From Bradyrhizobium embrapense (GTDB lineage: Bacteria > Pseudomonadota > Alphaproteobacteria > Rhizobiales > Xanthobacteraceae): 64,000 bases of DNA. The first letter of the stretch is position 1, and every line of letters starts with the position of its first letter. Both the position numbers and the translations under genes were made by a program. Under the pieces are notes generated by a model that was given only the letters and a program-made list of their open reading frames with translations, made no database searches and was not told where the DNA came from. This document shows positions 40,237 to 49,459 of this stretch, piece after piece. Location: contig NZ_LFIP02000009.1 of the NCBI RefSeq assembly GCF_001189235.2, forward strand, positions 186,001-250,000. Direction: 5' to 3'.

Positions 40237-40797
40237 TCACCGCCGCGACAGCGGCGCGGGTGGCGGCGGGGCGGTGGCGCCGGCGGCGAGCGAGCGCTGC
40301 ACCATCACGGTGTCGGACCAGCGGCCGTAGCGATAGGCGACGCCCGGCAAATGGCCGACGCGCGTGAAGCCGAAGCGGTCGTGCAGCGCGAGCGATGCGG
40401 CGTTGTCGCTGTCGATATAGCCGATCATCTGGCGGAAGCCGGAAGCGGCGCAGGCGTCGACCAGTTCCTGCAACAGCCGGCCGCCGACGCCCTTGCCGGT
40501 GAAGCGGTGGTCAATATAGATCGAATGCTTCACCGTGTAGCGATAGGCCGGGCGCTTGCGGAACTGGACCACATAGGCGTAGCCGACCACCTCGCCGTCG
40601 CACAGCGCGACGAGATGGGGCAGGCGGGTGTTGCGCAGGTTCTTGCGGCGGTCGCGCAGGTCGTCGGGCTCCGGCGTGCCGCTGTCATCGACGCTCTCCT
40701 CGATGCCGTGGCGGATGTGATAGCGGTAGATCGACAGCATCGCATCGACGTCGCTGTCGCGCGAGGGGCGGACGGTGATCTTGTGATCATTCTCCAT
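40237..40797 (-). CDS. GNAT N-acetyltransferase, phosphinothricin-acetyltransferase-like
   Basis: The 186-residue GNAT has the acetyl-CoA-binding core YIDHRFTGKGVGGRLLQELVDACAASGFRQ, with the Q/RxxGxG/A pyrophosphate loop present as RFTGKGVG. IGYIDSDNAASLALHDRFGFTRVGHL is the usual C-terminal acetyl-CoA site. The N-terminal VRPSRDSDVDAMLSIYRYHI and the central AYVVQFRKRPAYRYTVKHSIYI resemble the Pat/MnaT/YncA subfamily, which acetylates amino-acid analogues such as methionine sulfoximine. The C-terminus is a Pro/Ala-rich tail. It ends the strand run downstream of the decarboxylase gene by about 17 bases, so cotranscription is likely. Confidence 0.88.
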   Translation of the reverse strand: MENDHKITVRPSRDSDVDAMLSIYRYHIRHGIEESVDDSGTPEPDDLRDRRKNLRNTRLPHLVALCDGEVVGYAYVVQFRKRPAYRYTVKHSIYIDHRFTGKGVGGRLLQELVDACAASGFRQMIGYIDSDNAASLALHDRFGFTRVGHLPGVAYRYGRWSDTVMVQRSLAAGATAPPPPAPLSRR

Positions 40798-40814
40798 TGT
40801 GCTGCGTCCGCTGG

Positions 40815-43172
40815 CTATTCGGACACGACATAGGTGTAGAAGCGGACCCGGCCCGTGTCGTCGATCTCTTTGTAGATGCCCTGCACCTCGACCTCGAAGC
40901 CCGGGAAGGCATTGAAGCTCGCCTCGAACATCTTGAGGTAATCGATCATCGGCTTGCTGCGTTCCGACAGCCGCTCGCCGGGCACGATGGTGGCGATGCC
41001 GGGCGGATAGACCACGAACGGCGTCGCCGCGATGCGGCCGAAGATCTGGTCGATTGGCAGATAATCGACGTCGTTGCGGATCAGGTATTGCGCCGCCTGG
41101 CGCGGCGACATCGCGATGTCAGGCAGATGCTCGGGCAGGAATTGCCTGGCCTGCAAGGTGCTGACGCCCCCGTCGCGGAAGAAGCGGTGCATGTCGCCGC
41201 AGAGGTCGCGCAGCCGCACGCCCGTGTAGCGCTGCGGGCGGCGGCGGAAGAATTCGGGGATGACGTCCTCGACCAGCGCATTGTCGTCGTGCAGCTTCTT
41301 GAAGGCGACCAGCCCCGACACCAGCGTGCCGGCCTTGCTGGCCTCGACGCCTGGTGTCAGCAGGAAGAGCAGGGAGTTGAGGTCGTTCTTCTCGGCGACG
41401 ATCTGGTTCTCGCGCAGATACTGCGCCACGACCGGCGCGGGGATGCCGTGGTCGGCATAGGCGCCGGTGGCGTGATCGAAGCCCGGCGTCAGCAAGGTGA
41501 GCTTGTTCGGGTCGGTCATGGCAAAGCCTTCCGTCAGCTCGGGGAAGCCGTGCCAGGTCTGGCCGGGACTGAGCTGCCAATAGGACGGATTGGTCGCGAG
41601 CTGATCGGTCGATATGGTCTCCCAAGCGACATTGTGCACGCCGTTCTCGCGGGCGACGTCGGGGATCATTACGCGGTCCGGCACGAACGGCTCGAAGAAC
41701 CAGCGCCGCTCCGCGCGCGTCTCCTTCTCCTCGAACTCGCGCTTCACGGCGCGGATCTTCTTGCGTAGCTCGATGCCGAGCCGGATCGTGTCGTCCCACA
41801 GCACTTCGCCGGAGCGGCCCTTCATCATCTGCGCGCCCACGTCGAGCGAGGCGAAGATCGGATAGAACGGCGAGGTCGAGGCGTGCTGCATGAAGCTTTC
41901 GTTGAAGCGGCGGTGCTCGACCCGGCGCTTCTGGCCCTTGATGTGGCGGTCGCGGATGTGGATCTGCGAGGCCTGCGAGAAGCTCGCGAGCTGCTTGTGG
42001 GTCGATTGGGTGGCGATGATGCCGGGCGCCTCGGGGCCGAGATTCGAAAGTCCCATCGCGAAGCGGCCGGAATAGATCGGGTGGAACTTCATGAAGCCGG
42101 CCCAGGCCTCGTCGAACAGGATGTAGTCGCAGAGATGGCCGATCCGCTTCAGGATCATCTCGGCGGAGTGGATGGTGCCGTCATAGGTGCACTGCTCGAC
42201 CACCGCGACACGGAACGGACGCTCTTTCTTCCAGGCGTTCTCGTCCTTGACCAGCGGGTGCTTGCGGATCTGGTCGCGCAAGCTCCCCTCGTCGAGCAGG
42301 TCCCAGCGCATCGGGCCGATCAGGCCCCAGGCGTTGCGCACCGTCGGCACATAGACCGGGATGCCGCCGCCGATCAGCAGCGCGCCGTGATGGGCGGCCT
42401 TGTGGTTGTTGCGGTCGAACAGCACGAGGTCGCCGTCGGTGACCAGCGAGCCGAGCGCGACCTTGTTGGAGGTCGAGGTGCCGTTGAGCACGAAATAGGT
42501 CTTCTCGGCGCCGAAAATCCGCGCCGCTTCCTTCTGCGCCTTCAGCGCCGGTCCTTCATGGGTGAGGAGGTCGCCGAGGTCGAGCACGGAATTGTCGAGG
42601 TCGTCGCGGAACACGGCCTCGCCGAGATGCTCGACGAACACCCGCCCGATCGGGCTGCGGCTATAGAACACGCCGCCATTGTGGCCGGGGCAGGTCCAGA
42701 GCTGGTTGCCTTCCTCGGCATAGTCGACCAGCGCGCCGAAGAACGGCGTCTTCAGGTTCTCGGCATATTGCTTGAGCCTGGAGATCAGGTTCTTGGCGAT
42801 GAAGGGCGGGGTTTCCTCGGACAGGAACACGTAGCCGTCGATGAAATCCAGCACCTCGACCGGCAGGTCCTCGAAGCGCTTGCGGCGGATCAACAGGATG
42901 ATCGGGAAATCGAGGCCGCGCCGGCGCATCAGGTTGATCAACGCCGCGGTCTTGCCCTCAAGACCCTTCTTGCCCCAGTCGACCACCATGCAGCCGATCG
43001 CCGCATCGGTCTGCACCGCGATCTCGGCATCTTCCAGCTTGCGGGCGCGGACCACTTCGAAGCCGGAGCGCTCGATCTCCGTGATGATCTGGTTGAACCG
43101 GATGCCTTCGAGGTCGTCGGCCTCGAAAACCGGCGCGGCGAACAAGAAGTTGAAGCGTTTGAAATAGTCCAT
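40815..43172 (-). CDS. Arginine/lysine/ornithine decarboxylase, biodegradative type
   Basis: The 785-residue PLP-dependent fold-type I decarboxylase is similar in length to AdiA/LdcI. It starts at MDYFKRFNFLFAAPVFEADD, with GGGGAC before the ATG at 43172. The N-terminal wing domain (about 1-140) resembles a receiver-like fold. The PLP-binding core has GHNGGVFYSRSPIGRVF, YFVLNGTSTSNKVAL, FDEAWAGFMKFHP and IATQSTHKQLASFSQASQIHI, with Lys393 as Schiff-base residue. The C-terminal domain follows with WQLSPGQTWHGFPELTEGFAM. The substrate cannot be fixed between Arg, Lys and Orn. These enzymes usually consume protons in acid stress; hdeD lies close by, but no antiporter is adjacent. Confidence 0.88.
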   Translation of the reverse strand: MDYFKRFNFLFAAPVFEADDLEGIRFNQIITEIERSGFEVVRARKLEDAEIAVQTDAAIGCMVVDWGKKGLEGKTAALINLMRRRGLDFPIILLIRRKRFEDLPVEVLDFIDGYVFLSEETPPFIAKNLISRLKQYAENLKTPFFGALVDYAEEGNQLWTCPGHNGGVFYSRSPIGRVFVEHLGEAVFRDDLDNSVLDLGDLLTHEGPALKAQKEAARIFGAEKTYFVLNGTSTSNKVALGSLVTDGDLVLFDRNNHKAAHHGALLIGGGIPVYVPTVRNAWGLIGPMRWDLLDEGSLRDQIRKHPLVKDENAWKKERPFRVAVVEQCTYDGTIHSAEMILKRIGHLCDYILFDEAWAGFMKFHPIYSGRFAMGLSNLGPEAPGIIATQSTHKQLASFSQASQIHIRDRHIKGQKRRVEHRRFNESFMQHASTSPFYPIFASLDVGAQMMKGRSGEVLWDDTIRLGIELRKKIRAVKREFEEKETRAERRWFFEPFVPDRVMIPDVARENGVHNVAWETISTDQLATNPSYWQLSPGQTWHGFPELTEGFAMTDPNKLTLLTPGFDHATGAYADHGIPAPVVAQYLRENQIVAEKNDLNSLLFLLTPGVEASKAGTLVSGLVAFKKLHDDNALVEDVIPEFFRRRPQRYTGVRLRDLCGDMHRFFRDGGVSTLQARQFLPEHLPDIAMSPRQAAQYLIRNDVDYLPIDQIFGRIAATPFVVYPPGIATIVPGERLSERSKPMIDYLKMFEASFNAFPGFEVEVQGIYKEIDDTGRVRFYTYVVSE

Positions 43173-43320
43173 GCGTGTCCCCGAAACTGGTCCGCTGAAC
43201 CTGTCTGCACAATTCATGACAAAGAGATGACAATCCCGCTGCGACGCCAAGTGCCATGGCAAAATCCGCGTCTTCGCGCTGAACTCCCGATATTGCCAGC
43301 TTTCGGAAAGGAAAGGCGTC

Positions 43321-44478
43321 ATGCCCCAGCCTGCCACCCCCAGTGTTGCCGATCATTTGACCGCACTCGCGCGGCTTGCCCCGCTGATTGCCGAGCACCG
43401 GGCCGATTTCGACCGCGAGCGCCGGCTTCCCGACGCCGTGGTCCGCGCCCTGGCCGAGGCCGGAATGTTTCGGCTGTATCTGCCGAAAGCGCTGGGCGGG
43501 CCGGAATTCTCGCCGCTCGACTTCATGACGATCGTCGAGGCAGCCTCGGCGCTCGACGGCTCGGTGGGCTGGCTGGTCGGCAATGGCGGCGGCATGAGCA
43601 GGGCCGGCGGCTACCTGCCGGAGGGGGTGGCGCGGGGCTGGTTCGCCGATCCGCTGGCGTTCATCGCCGCCGCCACCGGGGCGATCGGAACGGCGGTCGA
43701 GGTCGAGGGTGGTTACCGCGTCAGCGGTCGCTGGCCGTTCGGCAGCGGTGCACCTCACGCGACCAAGTTCATGGGGCTGGCGAGCGTCAAAGGCCCCGAC
43801 GGCAAGGATGGCCCGCCGATCTGCTGCTACGTCGATCGCGCCGACGTCCATCTCCACGACACCTGGTTCGCGTCAGGGCTCCGGGCCACCGGAAGCTGTG
43901 ACTTCGAGATGCAGGATTGCTTCGTGCCTGACAGCCACACCCACCCGCTGGTCGACTTCAAGCCGACCCAGCCGGGCATCCCATACCGCCTGCCGGGTGT
44001 ATCGGCGTTCTCCTGGACGGTCTCGGTGGTGCCGCTCGGGATCGCGCGCGGCGCGCTCGACGCCTTCATCGCGCTCGCGGGCAAGAAGCCCCGTCTCGGA
44101 GGCGCCGGCCAGCTGCGCGACGGCGAGTTGGTGCAGGCGATGGTCGGCCGTGCCGAAACGGCGTTGCGGTCGGCGCGGGCGCTGCTGGTCGAGGGCATGA
44201 CGGAGCTGATGGCGGCGAGCGACATCGGAGGCGAGCGGCTGGTGGAAGCACGGCTGCTGCACCGGATCGCCTGCGCCAACGCCGGCGAAACCGCCGCCCG
44301 AATCGTCGAAATGATCGCAGCGTCCGCCGGGACGGCCGCGATCTTCGAGACCGGCACGCTCGAGCGTTCGATCCGCGACGTCCAGGCGGCGATCAAGCAT
44401 GTCGCGATGACGCCGAACAGCTATACGCTGACCGGGCGCGCGAAGCTCGGCCTGCCGCTCGGCACGACGCGGTTTTGA
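43321..44478 (+). CDS. Acyl-CoA-dehydrogenase-fold flavin monooxygenase
   Basis: The 385-residue protein has the acyl-CoA dehydrogenase fold: an N-terminal helical domain (HRADFDRERRLPDAVVRALAEAGMFRLYLPKALGGPEFSP), a middle beta domain (GGYRVSGRWPFGSGAPHATKF, GLRATGSCDFEMQDCFVPDSH) and a C-terminal helical bundle. The usual catalytic Glu of true acyl-CoA dehydrogenases is not apparent. GSVGWLVGNGGG and GLRATGS are typical of the DszC/HpaB-like oxygenase group, which uses reduced flavin from a separate reductase. No reductase lies adjacent. AAAGGAAAGG precedes the ATG. The substrate is unknown. Confidence 0.82.
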   Translation: MPQPATPSVADHLTALARLAPLIAEHRADFDRERRLPDAVVRALAEAGMFRLYLPKALGGPEFSPLDFMTIVEAASALDGSVGWLVGNGGGMSRAGGYLPEGVARGWFADPLAFIAAATGAIGTAVEVEGGYRVSGRWPFGSGAPHATKFMGLASVKGPDGKDGPPICCYVDRADVHLHDTWFASGLRATGSCDFEMQDCFVPDSHTHPLVDFKPTQPGIPYRLPGVSAFSWTVSVVPLGIARGALDAFIALAGKKPRLGGAGQLRDGELVQAMVGRAETALRSARALLVEGMTELMAASDIGGERLVEARLLHRIACANAGETAARIVEMIAASAGTAAIFETGTLERSIRDVQAAIKHVAMTPNSYTLTGRAKLGLPLGTTRF

Positions 44479-44611
44479 GCTGGGCCGCCGGCGCTGCAAG
44501 CCTCTCGCGCCGAGCGGTCAGGCGGCGACCGGCACCAGGCCGCAGCGCAGCATCGTCTCTTTCAGATCCGGTGATCACGCATTCGCTCATGCCCGCTTCA
44601 CGCCGGCGCGT

Positions 44612-45226
44612 TCAATAGACGAGGTTCGTACCCGGCGGCTTCTCCAGCGCCGCCGCCAGCGTGCGATACGCCTCGCAGTCGGTGCCGCAGATCTCGGCTA
44701 TCCGCTGCAGATGATACTGCGCCTGGTCGCGATTGCCCTGTTCGATCTGCCACAGGCCGTAGTAGTTCCACGTCAGCACGTGGCTCGGATCGGCCTTCAG
44801 CGCGCGCTCGTACCAGACCTGCGACTGCTTGTAGTCGCCGAGCTTGCGATAGGAGTAGCCGATCAGGTTGGCGACGTTCGGATGATCGTCGCGGCCGAGC
44901 GCGTGCAGCTGATCGATCGCGGCAGCGTAGTCGTTGCGTTCGTAGATCGTCGCATAGGCCGCGCGATAGCCGTCGCGGAATGCCGGGTCGTCGAAGCCGG
45001 ATTGCTTGATCGGTTTCTTGACCCTGTGTGTGGTCTTTCTGTCCTTCGCTTGAGGATACGCCGGCGTGGGCGTGCCGTAGCTCGATCCGTAGAAGTCTCC
45101 GCCGCCTGCTCCTCCGCCGCCGCCACCACCTCCGCCGGCGGCGATGGCGGTGTGCGGTGGGAGCAGGACGATAGGCGCTGTCAGACATGCCGCAAGCATT
45201 GCGAGCTGCGTTGGTGACTTGAACAT
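44612..45226 (-). CDS. Exported TPR-repeat protein
   Basis: The product is 204 residues from ATG 45226, which has GGGAGG upstream; an earlier in-frame start gives 238. The signal peptide is LAMLAACLTAPIVLLPPHTAIA, followed by a Gly-rich stretch. The mature domain (about 70-200) contains TPR-type helix pairs: AFRDGYRAAYATIYERNDYAAAIDQLHALG, PNVANLIGYSYRKLGDYKQSQVWYERALKADP and VLTWNYYGLWQIEQGNRDQAQYHLQRI. Two Cys near the end (ICGTDCEAY) may pair. It is likely a periplasmic protein-interaction module. The gap of about 134 bases to the flavin monooxygenase gene holds only a short frame ending DLKETMLRCGLVPVAA on the minus strand, probably a remnant. Confidence 0.8.
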   Translation of the reverse strand: MFKSPTQLAMLAACLTAPIVLLPPHTAIAAGGGGGGGGGAGGGDFYGSSYGTPTPAYPQAKDRKTTHRVKKPIKQSGFDDPAFRDGYRAAYATIYERNDYAAAIDQLHALGRDDHPNVANLIGYSYRKLGDYKQSQVWYERALKADPSHVLTWNYYGLWQIEQGNRDQAQYHLQRIAEICGTDCEAYRTLAAALEKPPGTNLVY

Positions 45227-45304
45227 GCACACCTCCCGAGTAGAAGGACAGTCATTGCTCTGAAGCACTAACTCCCGATCGAGGAGAGCATTCCGCGCGA
45301 TTTG

Positions 45305-45328
45305 AAAAATTGTTTGCCGAAGCGGCAA
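45305..45328 (-). terminator. Intrinsic terminator for the cyclase gene
   Basis: TTGCCG (45314-45319) and CGGCAA (45323-45328) form a short stem. On the minus strand it is followed by ACAATTTTTC. It lies about 155 bases past the cyclase stop codon. Confidence 0.5.
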
Positions 45329-45483
45329 TGGCGTTGTCGCTTCCGGATGTCATGCTTGCATGTGCGCGCTGTTGGGTCGCGACGTCGAACAACGGAGCCG
45401 AAACTAACATCGGTGTTAGATTGTGCGGTCGTGCGAGAGCAGTGCGAAGGGCAGGCCAGCGCCAATGCGTGCTGCAACTGCCG

Positions 45484-47217
45484 CTACTTCTGCTCCAGAT
45501 GCCAGGCACCATCCCAGTCGGCGGCCGGCGGATTTTGTCTGAACGCTGCGACGCGCGTCTTCATCGCGATCGACGGGCCGTCGGCGGGCGCCGCAGCCAG
45601 CGCCGCGGTGAAAGCTCGCTCGGCGTCGTCCCAGCGGCGGTCGCGATAGGCGGCGAGACCATCCGCGTAGCGATGCTGCAACTCGATCTGCGCCGGCGTC
45701 AACTCGTCCTTCTTGCCGATGATCTCGAACACGGCGACCGGCTGGGTCTGGCCGACGACGACGAGGCGGTCGATCTCGCGCAGCTCGATGGTCGCAGCGC
45801 AGGCGCTCGCGGTGGCTTCCGAGATCAGGCTGCGGCTGCCGTAGAACTTGTTGGCGCCTTCCAGCCGTGAGGCGAGGTTCACGGTGTCGCCGAGCACGGT
45901 GTAGCTCATCATGAATTCGGAGCCGATGCTGCCGACCAGCGCTTCACCGGTCGCGATCCCGATCCGGATGTCGCAATCGGCCGGAATTGCGCGCACGCCG
46001 AGCAGTTCGGGCAGATCCTTGCGCAGCTGGTTGACCTGGCCGATCATGTCGATGGCGGCGAGCGCGGCCAGATGGGTCTGCTCGGCTTCCTCGACGAAGG
46101 GGGCGCCCCAATAGGCCATGATGGCGTCGCCGATATATTTGTCGATGATGCCGCGATGCGCATGGACCGGCGCCGACATCGTCGACAGATAGAGGTTCAT
46201 GATTTTGACGAGACCGCGCGGCGTCACGCCTTCGCTCAAGCTGGTAAAGCCCTTCATGTCGCAGAACATCACCGTCATGATGCGGCGCTGTCCTTCGGTG
46301 GCGGCGATCGCCGGCTGCTCGAGCAAGCCCTCGGCGATCCGCGGGTTGATGTAGCGGCCGAAGGTCTCGCGGATACGCTGGTTGTGACGCAGCGTCTCGA
46401 TCATGCGGTTGAAGGCGGCGGAGAGCTGGCCGATCTCGTCCTGGGTCGTGATGGCAATGGCGCCGTCGAGTCGGCCGGCCTCGACCTCGCGGGTGCTCTC
46501 GAGAAGGCGCATGACCGGGCGCGTGATGCCGCTGCCGACCAGCATCGCGAACACGAAGCCGAGGATCGCGGCAATCGCGGTCACCACGCCGGAGATGATG
46601 ATCGCCCGCTGCTGGGCGCCCATCACCTTCGCTGCGGCCGAAGCGACCTGCGCCAGCATGTCGGTACGAATGCCTTCGATTCTGTTGTTGAAGTCGTCGC
46701 GCAGGACGTCGGCGCGGAGCGTGGTCGCTTTCGCGGCCGCAAAGTCCTGGGCGTCGAGCTGGTCGAGCAGCGTCTTGTTCTCGGCATTCAGGCGCATCAA
46801 GAGGTCGTTGACGGCATTGTCGATGCGGTCATCGAGGCGCCCGAGAGCGGCGTTGTCCGACGGGGTCGAGGGATCGGCGATGATCGAATCGATCAGCGCG
46901 CGCGCGGCGTCGGCCTCGCGCTTGATCTGGGGCTCGATCTCGTCGAACGTCTTGCGCGCCGCGTCGTAGCCGCTGGTTTCTCCCGGCGCCTGCATCTTTG
47001 CCATCATCATCCGGCGCATCGCCAGGGATCGCTCCAGCGAGCGGATGTTGACGCGGGCGAGATGACCGTAGGCGGGGATGTAGCGGTTGGTGAGCTCATC
47101 CAGGAGATGGCCGACCTGACCCGCCATCACCATCGACAGCAGCGAGGTGATCACCGCAAGGACAATCAGTCCCGCGGCAATGCCGACGATCTTCTGCCTG
47201 ATCGAATTGCGAAACAT
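45484..47217 (-). CDS. Membrane-bound class III adenylate/guanylate cyclase with HAMP
   Basis: The 577-residue protein has a first membrane helix (IVGIAAGLIVLAVITSLLSMVMAG), a periplasmic helical sensor (about 35-200), a second helix (AIIISGVVTAIAAILGFVFAMLVGS), a HAMP linker (GITRPVMRLLESTREVEAGRL) and a class III cyclase domain (about 310-490). Metal-binding and catalytic segments are visible: MTVMFCDMKGFTSLSEG, IIDKYIGDAIMAYWGAP, IRIGIATGEALVGSIGS and YTVLGDTVNLASRLEGANK. The Asp pair (FCDMKG and GDAIM) is intact, so activity is plausible. The C-terminal ~60 residues resemble a TPR unit. It makes cAMP or cGMP in response to an unknown periplasmic signal. Confidence 0.92.
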   Translation of the reverse strand: MFRNSIRQKIVGIAAGLIVLAVITSLLSMVMAGQVGHLLDELTNRYIPAYGHLARVNIRSLERSLAMRRMMMAKMQAPGETSGYDAARKTFDEIEPQIKREADAARALIDSIIADPSTPSDNAALGRLDDRIDNAVNDLLMRLNAENKTLLDQLDAQDFAAAKATTLRADVLRDDFNNRIEGIRTDMLAQVASAAAKVMGAQQRAIIISGVVTAIAAILGFVFAMLVGSGITRPVMRLLESTREVEAGRLDGAIAITTQDEIGQLSAAFNRMIETLRHNQRIRETFGRYINPRIAEGLLEQPAIAATEGQRRIMTVMFCDMKGFTSLSEGVTPRGLVKIMNLYLSTMSAPVHAHRGIIDKYIGDAIMAYWGAPFVEEAEQTHLAALAAIDMIGQVNQLRKDLPELLGVRAIPADCDIRIGIATGEALVGSIGSEFMMSYTVLGDTVNLASRLEGANKFYGSRSLISEATASACAATIELREIDRLVVVGQTQPVAVFEIIGKKDELTPAQIELQHRYADGLAAYRDRRWDDAERAFTAALAAAPADGPSIAMKTRVAAFRQNPPAADWDGAWHLEQK

Positions 47218-47353
47218 GCCGAGCCCCGCCGCAGCTGCAATAAGCGGGTCACCCCGCCATGGCGGCGCAACAGCTAATAGAGTTCCGCGGCCCGCAGTGC
47301 AAGCGACCGGCGTGGCGCCGGTCTCGTCGCTGGACCGGGCAAGGTGTCAGGAG

Positions 47354-47908
47354 CTAGCGCAACCCTTCATAGACCATCAGGCCGCGCGCGATGGCGAGCT
47401 TGCGCAGGGTCCGCGGCACCAGCCGCTCCTGGGGATACAGGTAACGCCACGAGGTCAGGACGAGGTCGTGCAGCCTCGTGACGTCGTCCTCGAACGGGGC
47501 GAGCAGGCCGGTCAGGCTCGCCGGCATATGGACGCGGGCGGTGAAAGGCAGCAGCAGCAGTTCAAGGTGCGCCCTGGAGCCGGTTTCGGTGGTGGCGGTG
47601 ACACCGGCGATGGCCGGCAGGGTCTCTTCGACGACACAGGTGATGATGTCTTCGATCTCGCCGCGGCTCTCGCCGGTGAAAAGGGCGGAAAAGCTGCGGT
47701 TCTTGAGGTCGCAGCCGAGCAGGGCGGAGGTGCGGGTGCCGGCGACGCGGAACGGAAAGCGGGTCTCGCCGTCATAGGACAGCACGAAGATGTCGGACAG
47801 CAGCTCGCGCACCGCGGACGGTTCGAATTCACTCCGGTCGGGTGCACGCGCAGCGCCGCGCTTCGCATTCCAATAGGCGAAGAACTCGCGGCTGGAGCTG
47901 TGTTTCAT
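47354..47908 (-). CDS. PAS_5-type PAS domain protein
   Basis: The 184-residue soluble protein starts MKHSSSREFFAYWNAKRGAARAPDRSEFEPSAVRELLSDIFVL. This is the PAS_5 pattern: W/YxxxRGxxxxPxRxxxDPxxIxxLLP-like N-terminus, then FRVAGTRTSALLGCDLKNRSFSALF. The remaining strands are ARAHLELLLLPF-like LELLLLPFTAR and GLLAPFEDD. These proteins are abundant in Rhizobiales and Caulobacterales; no ligand or partner has been established. The C-terminus (TLRKLAIARGLMVYEGLR) is basic and helical. It lies about 137 bases upstream of, and is transcribed in the same direction as, the cyclase. Confidence 0.85.
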   Translation of the reverse strand: MKHSSSREFFAYWNAKRGAARAPDRSEFEPSAVRELLSDIFVLSYDGETRFPFRVAGTRTSALLGCDLKNRSFSALFTGESRGEIEDIITCVVEETLPAIAGVTATTETGSRAHLELLLLPFTARVHMPASLTGLLAPFEDDVTRLHDLVLTSWRYLYPQERLVPRTLRKLAIARGLMVYEGLR

Positions 47909-48474
47909 CTAAAGAACCTTGCCCGGCACCTGGCTCGGCGGGACACATCTGTCCCGGTCTTGCTCAGGCGCCTTCCCTTCTCTGTTGTGCAGGGAAGGCT
48001 GTGCAGCGTCCATGCCGTGGCCGCGGTTTGGGCGGCTTATCGGCAGCTTTGTGTTGTTAACGTAAATTTAACTATGTCCTTGGCGGCCGTGGAACCTGCG
48101 CGTAGGGTCCGCGCGTTCCCGTTCGCCGGCTGCCCCAAGCGCCGGCGTGGTTGGTACACAGGTGGCGTCAAACAGTTTGGTCACCGTGCGGGGAGGGGTG
48201 GGGATGTTCTCCCGATCCCTCTGGGGCACGAGAAGACCAGCCGATCAGGGAGGGCGTTCTCAGCGCCCTCCCTTATCTTTTTGCCAAGATATCGTGTCCC
48301 GGAGGCAGTGCAGCGCGAGGCGATGCGCTGCAGGGCCGGCTCTGCGTCGCAATACTTTCGTGCTGCGACGCGTCCGGGACACCAGCGGTGTCCGATTTCG
48401 GGATTGTGCACTTGCACAGCGGTGTGAAAGCCGCCTATCTGGGATGCACAGCCGCGTGCGAGGTCGCCGACCCC
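47909..48474. other. 566-base intergenic region with an orphan terminator
   Basis: No convincing gene lies between the PAS_5 gene start and the rhomboid start. A plus-strand terminator sits at 48247-48282. Upstream, 48050-48070 is locally AT-rich (GTTGTTAACGTAAATTTAAC) and could hold a promoter. Confidence 0.5.
48247..48282 (+). terminator. Intrinsic terminator with no clear upstream gene
   Basis: AGGGAGGGCG (48247-48256), a 7-base loop and CGCCCTCCCT (48264-48273) are followed by TATCTTTTT. No plus-strand gene ends between 47909 and here, suggesting a small RNA. Confidence 0.75.
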
Positions 48475-49272
48475 TTGGACTCCCATCCCGAATCCCCGCT
48501 CGAGCCGCCGCCGCAGGCGCCGCGCGAGCCGATCCTGACGTTGCCGGCGGCGCTCACCGCCTACGTCCTCCTGATCGCGGTGATCCATCTGCGGGTGCTG
48601 CTGCCGCCGGAGATGGAAAACTGGACCATCGATGTCTTCGGCTTCATCCCGAAGCGCTACGATTCGACGCTGCTCGACGTCACCTTCCCGGGCGGAGACG
48701 GCGCCAAGGTCTGGACCTTCGTCACCTATTCGCTGCTGCACGCCAACCTCACGCATATCGGCTTCAATGTGCTGTGGCTGCTGCCGTTCGGTAGCGCGCT
48801 GGCACGGCGCTTCGGCGCGGTGCGCTTCTTTGTCTTTATGGCGGTGACGGCGGCCGCCGGCGCGCTCGCGCATTTGTTGACTCACGAGCACGCCATAGCG
48901 CCGATGATCGGCGCGTCGGCCTCGGTGTCGGGGACGATGGCGGCGGCGATCCGCTTCGCCTTTGTGAAGGGCAGCTTCCTGTCGTTCAGCCGGGGCGATG
49001 CCGACGCGGCCGCCAAGGTGCCCGCGCTGTCGCTGTGGCGGGCGCTGCGCAACGGACGGGTGCTCGCGTTCCTGGCGATCTGGTTCGGCGTCAATATTCT
49101 GTTCGGCGCCACCTCGCTGTCGCTTGGCGGTGAGGACGCGAGCGTCGCCTGGCAGGCGCATATCGGCGGCTTCCTCGCCGGGCTATTGCTGTTCGCGCTG
49201 TTCGATCCGATTCCGCGCGCGCGAGAAGATGCTGCGGATGCGTCGTCGGTGGACCAGTCCGGCCACGTCTGA
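48475..49272 (+). CDS. Rhomboid family intramembrane serine protease
   Basis: The product is 265 residues if the TTG at 48475 is used, which gives the family-like N-terminus LDSHPESPLEPPPQ; the frame is open to 48151. Six to seven helices follow. The rhomboid catalytic dyad is present: Ser148 in MIGASASVSG (GxS) in helix 4 and His229 in WQAHIGGFLAG. HANLTHIGFNVLWLLPFGSALARRFG is the conserved L1/helix-2 region. Rhomboids cleave helices of other membrane proteins. An upstream GAGG about ten bases before the TTG is the only ribosome-site candidate. The substrate is unknown. Confidence 0.87.
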   Translation: MDSHPESPLEPPPQAPREPILTLPAALTAYVLLIAVIHLRVLLPPEMENWTIDVFGFIPKRYDSTLLDVTFPGGDGAKVWTFVTYSLLHANLTHIGFNVLWLLPFGSALARRFGAVRFFVFMAVTAAAGALAHLLTHEHAIAPMIGASASVSGTMAAAIRFAFVKGSFLSFSRGDADAAAKVPALSLWRALRNGRVLAFLAIWFGVNILFGATSLSLGGEDASVAWQAHIGGFLAGLLLFALFDPIPRAREDAADASSVDQSGHV

Positions 49273-49459
49273 TCGCCGCTTGCGGCTCGGTTCGAATTCC
49301 ATCATCATCTTTGCGACACAGAACAAAGCGGGCCGGCACATCGAGCCCAGCTACCGACCGCGCCCCGAAACCGAATCGGCGCGGAACTGTTGATTGAAGA
49401 CTCTGGCGAGCAGGTTCGACCCGCTGAAGCGGGCGCCGAACGGATTCAGGGAGGCGACA

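Noticed and set aside
41883..43901. 672-codon plus-strand frame spanning two genes.
   Set aside because: It is antisense to the decarboxylase and then out of frame with the flavin monooxygenase, both of which have strong family motifs.
49285..49300. GGTTCGAATTCC, resembling a tRNA T-loop.
   Set aside because: No acceptor stem, anticodon arm or D-loop can be folded around it; it is chance sequence after the rhomboid gene.
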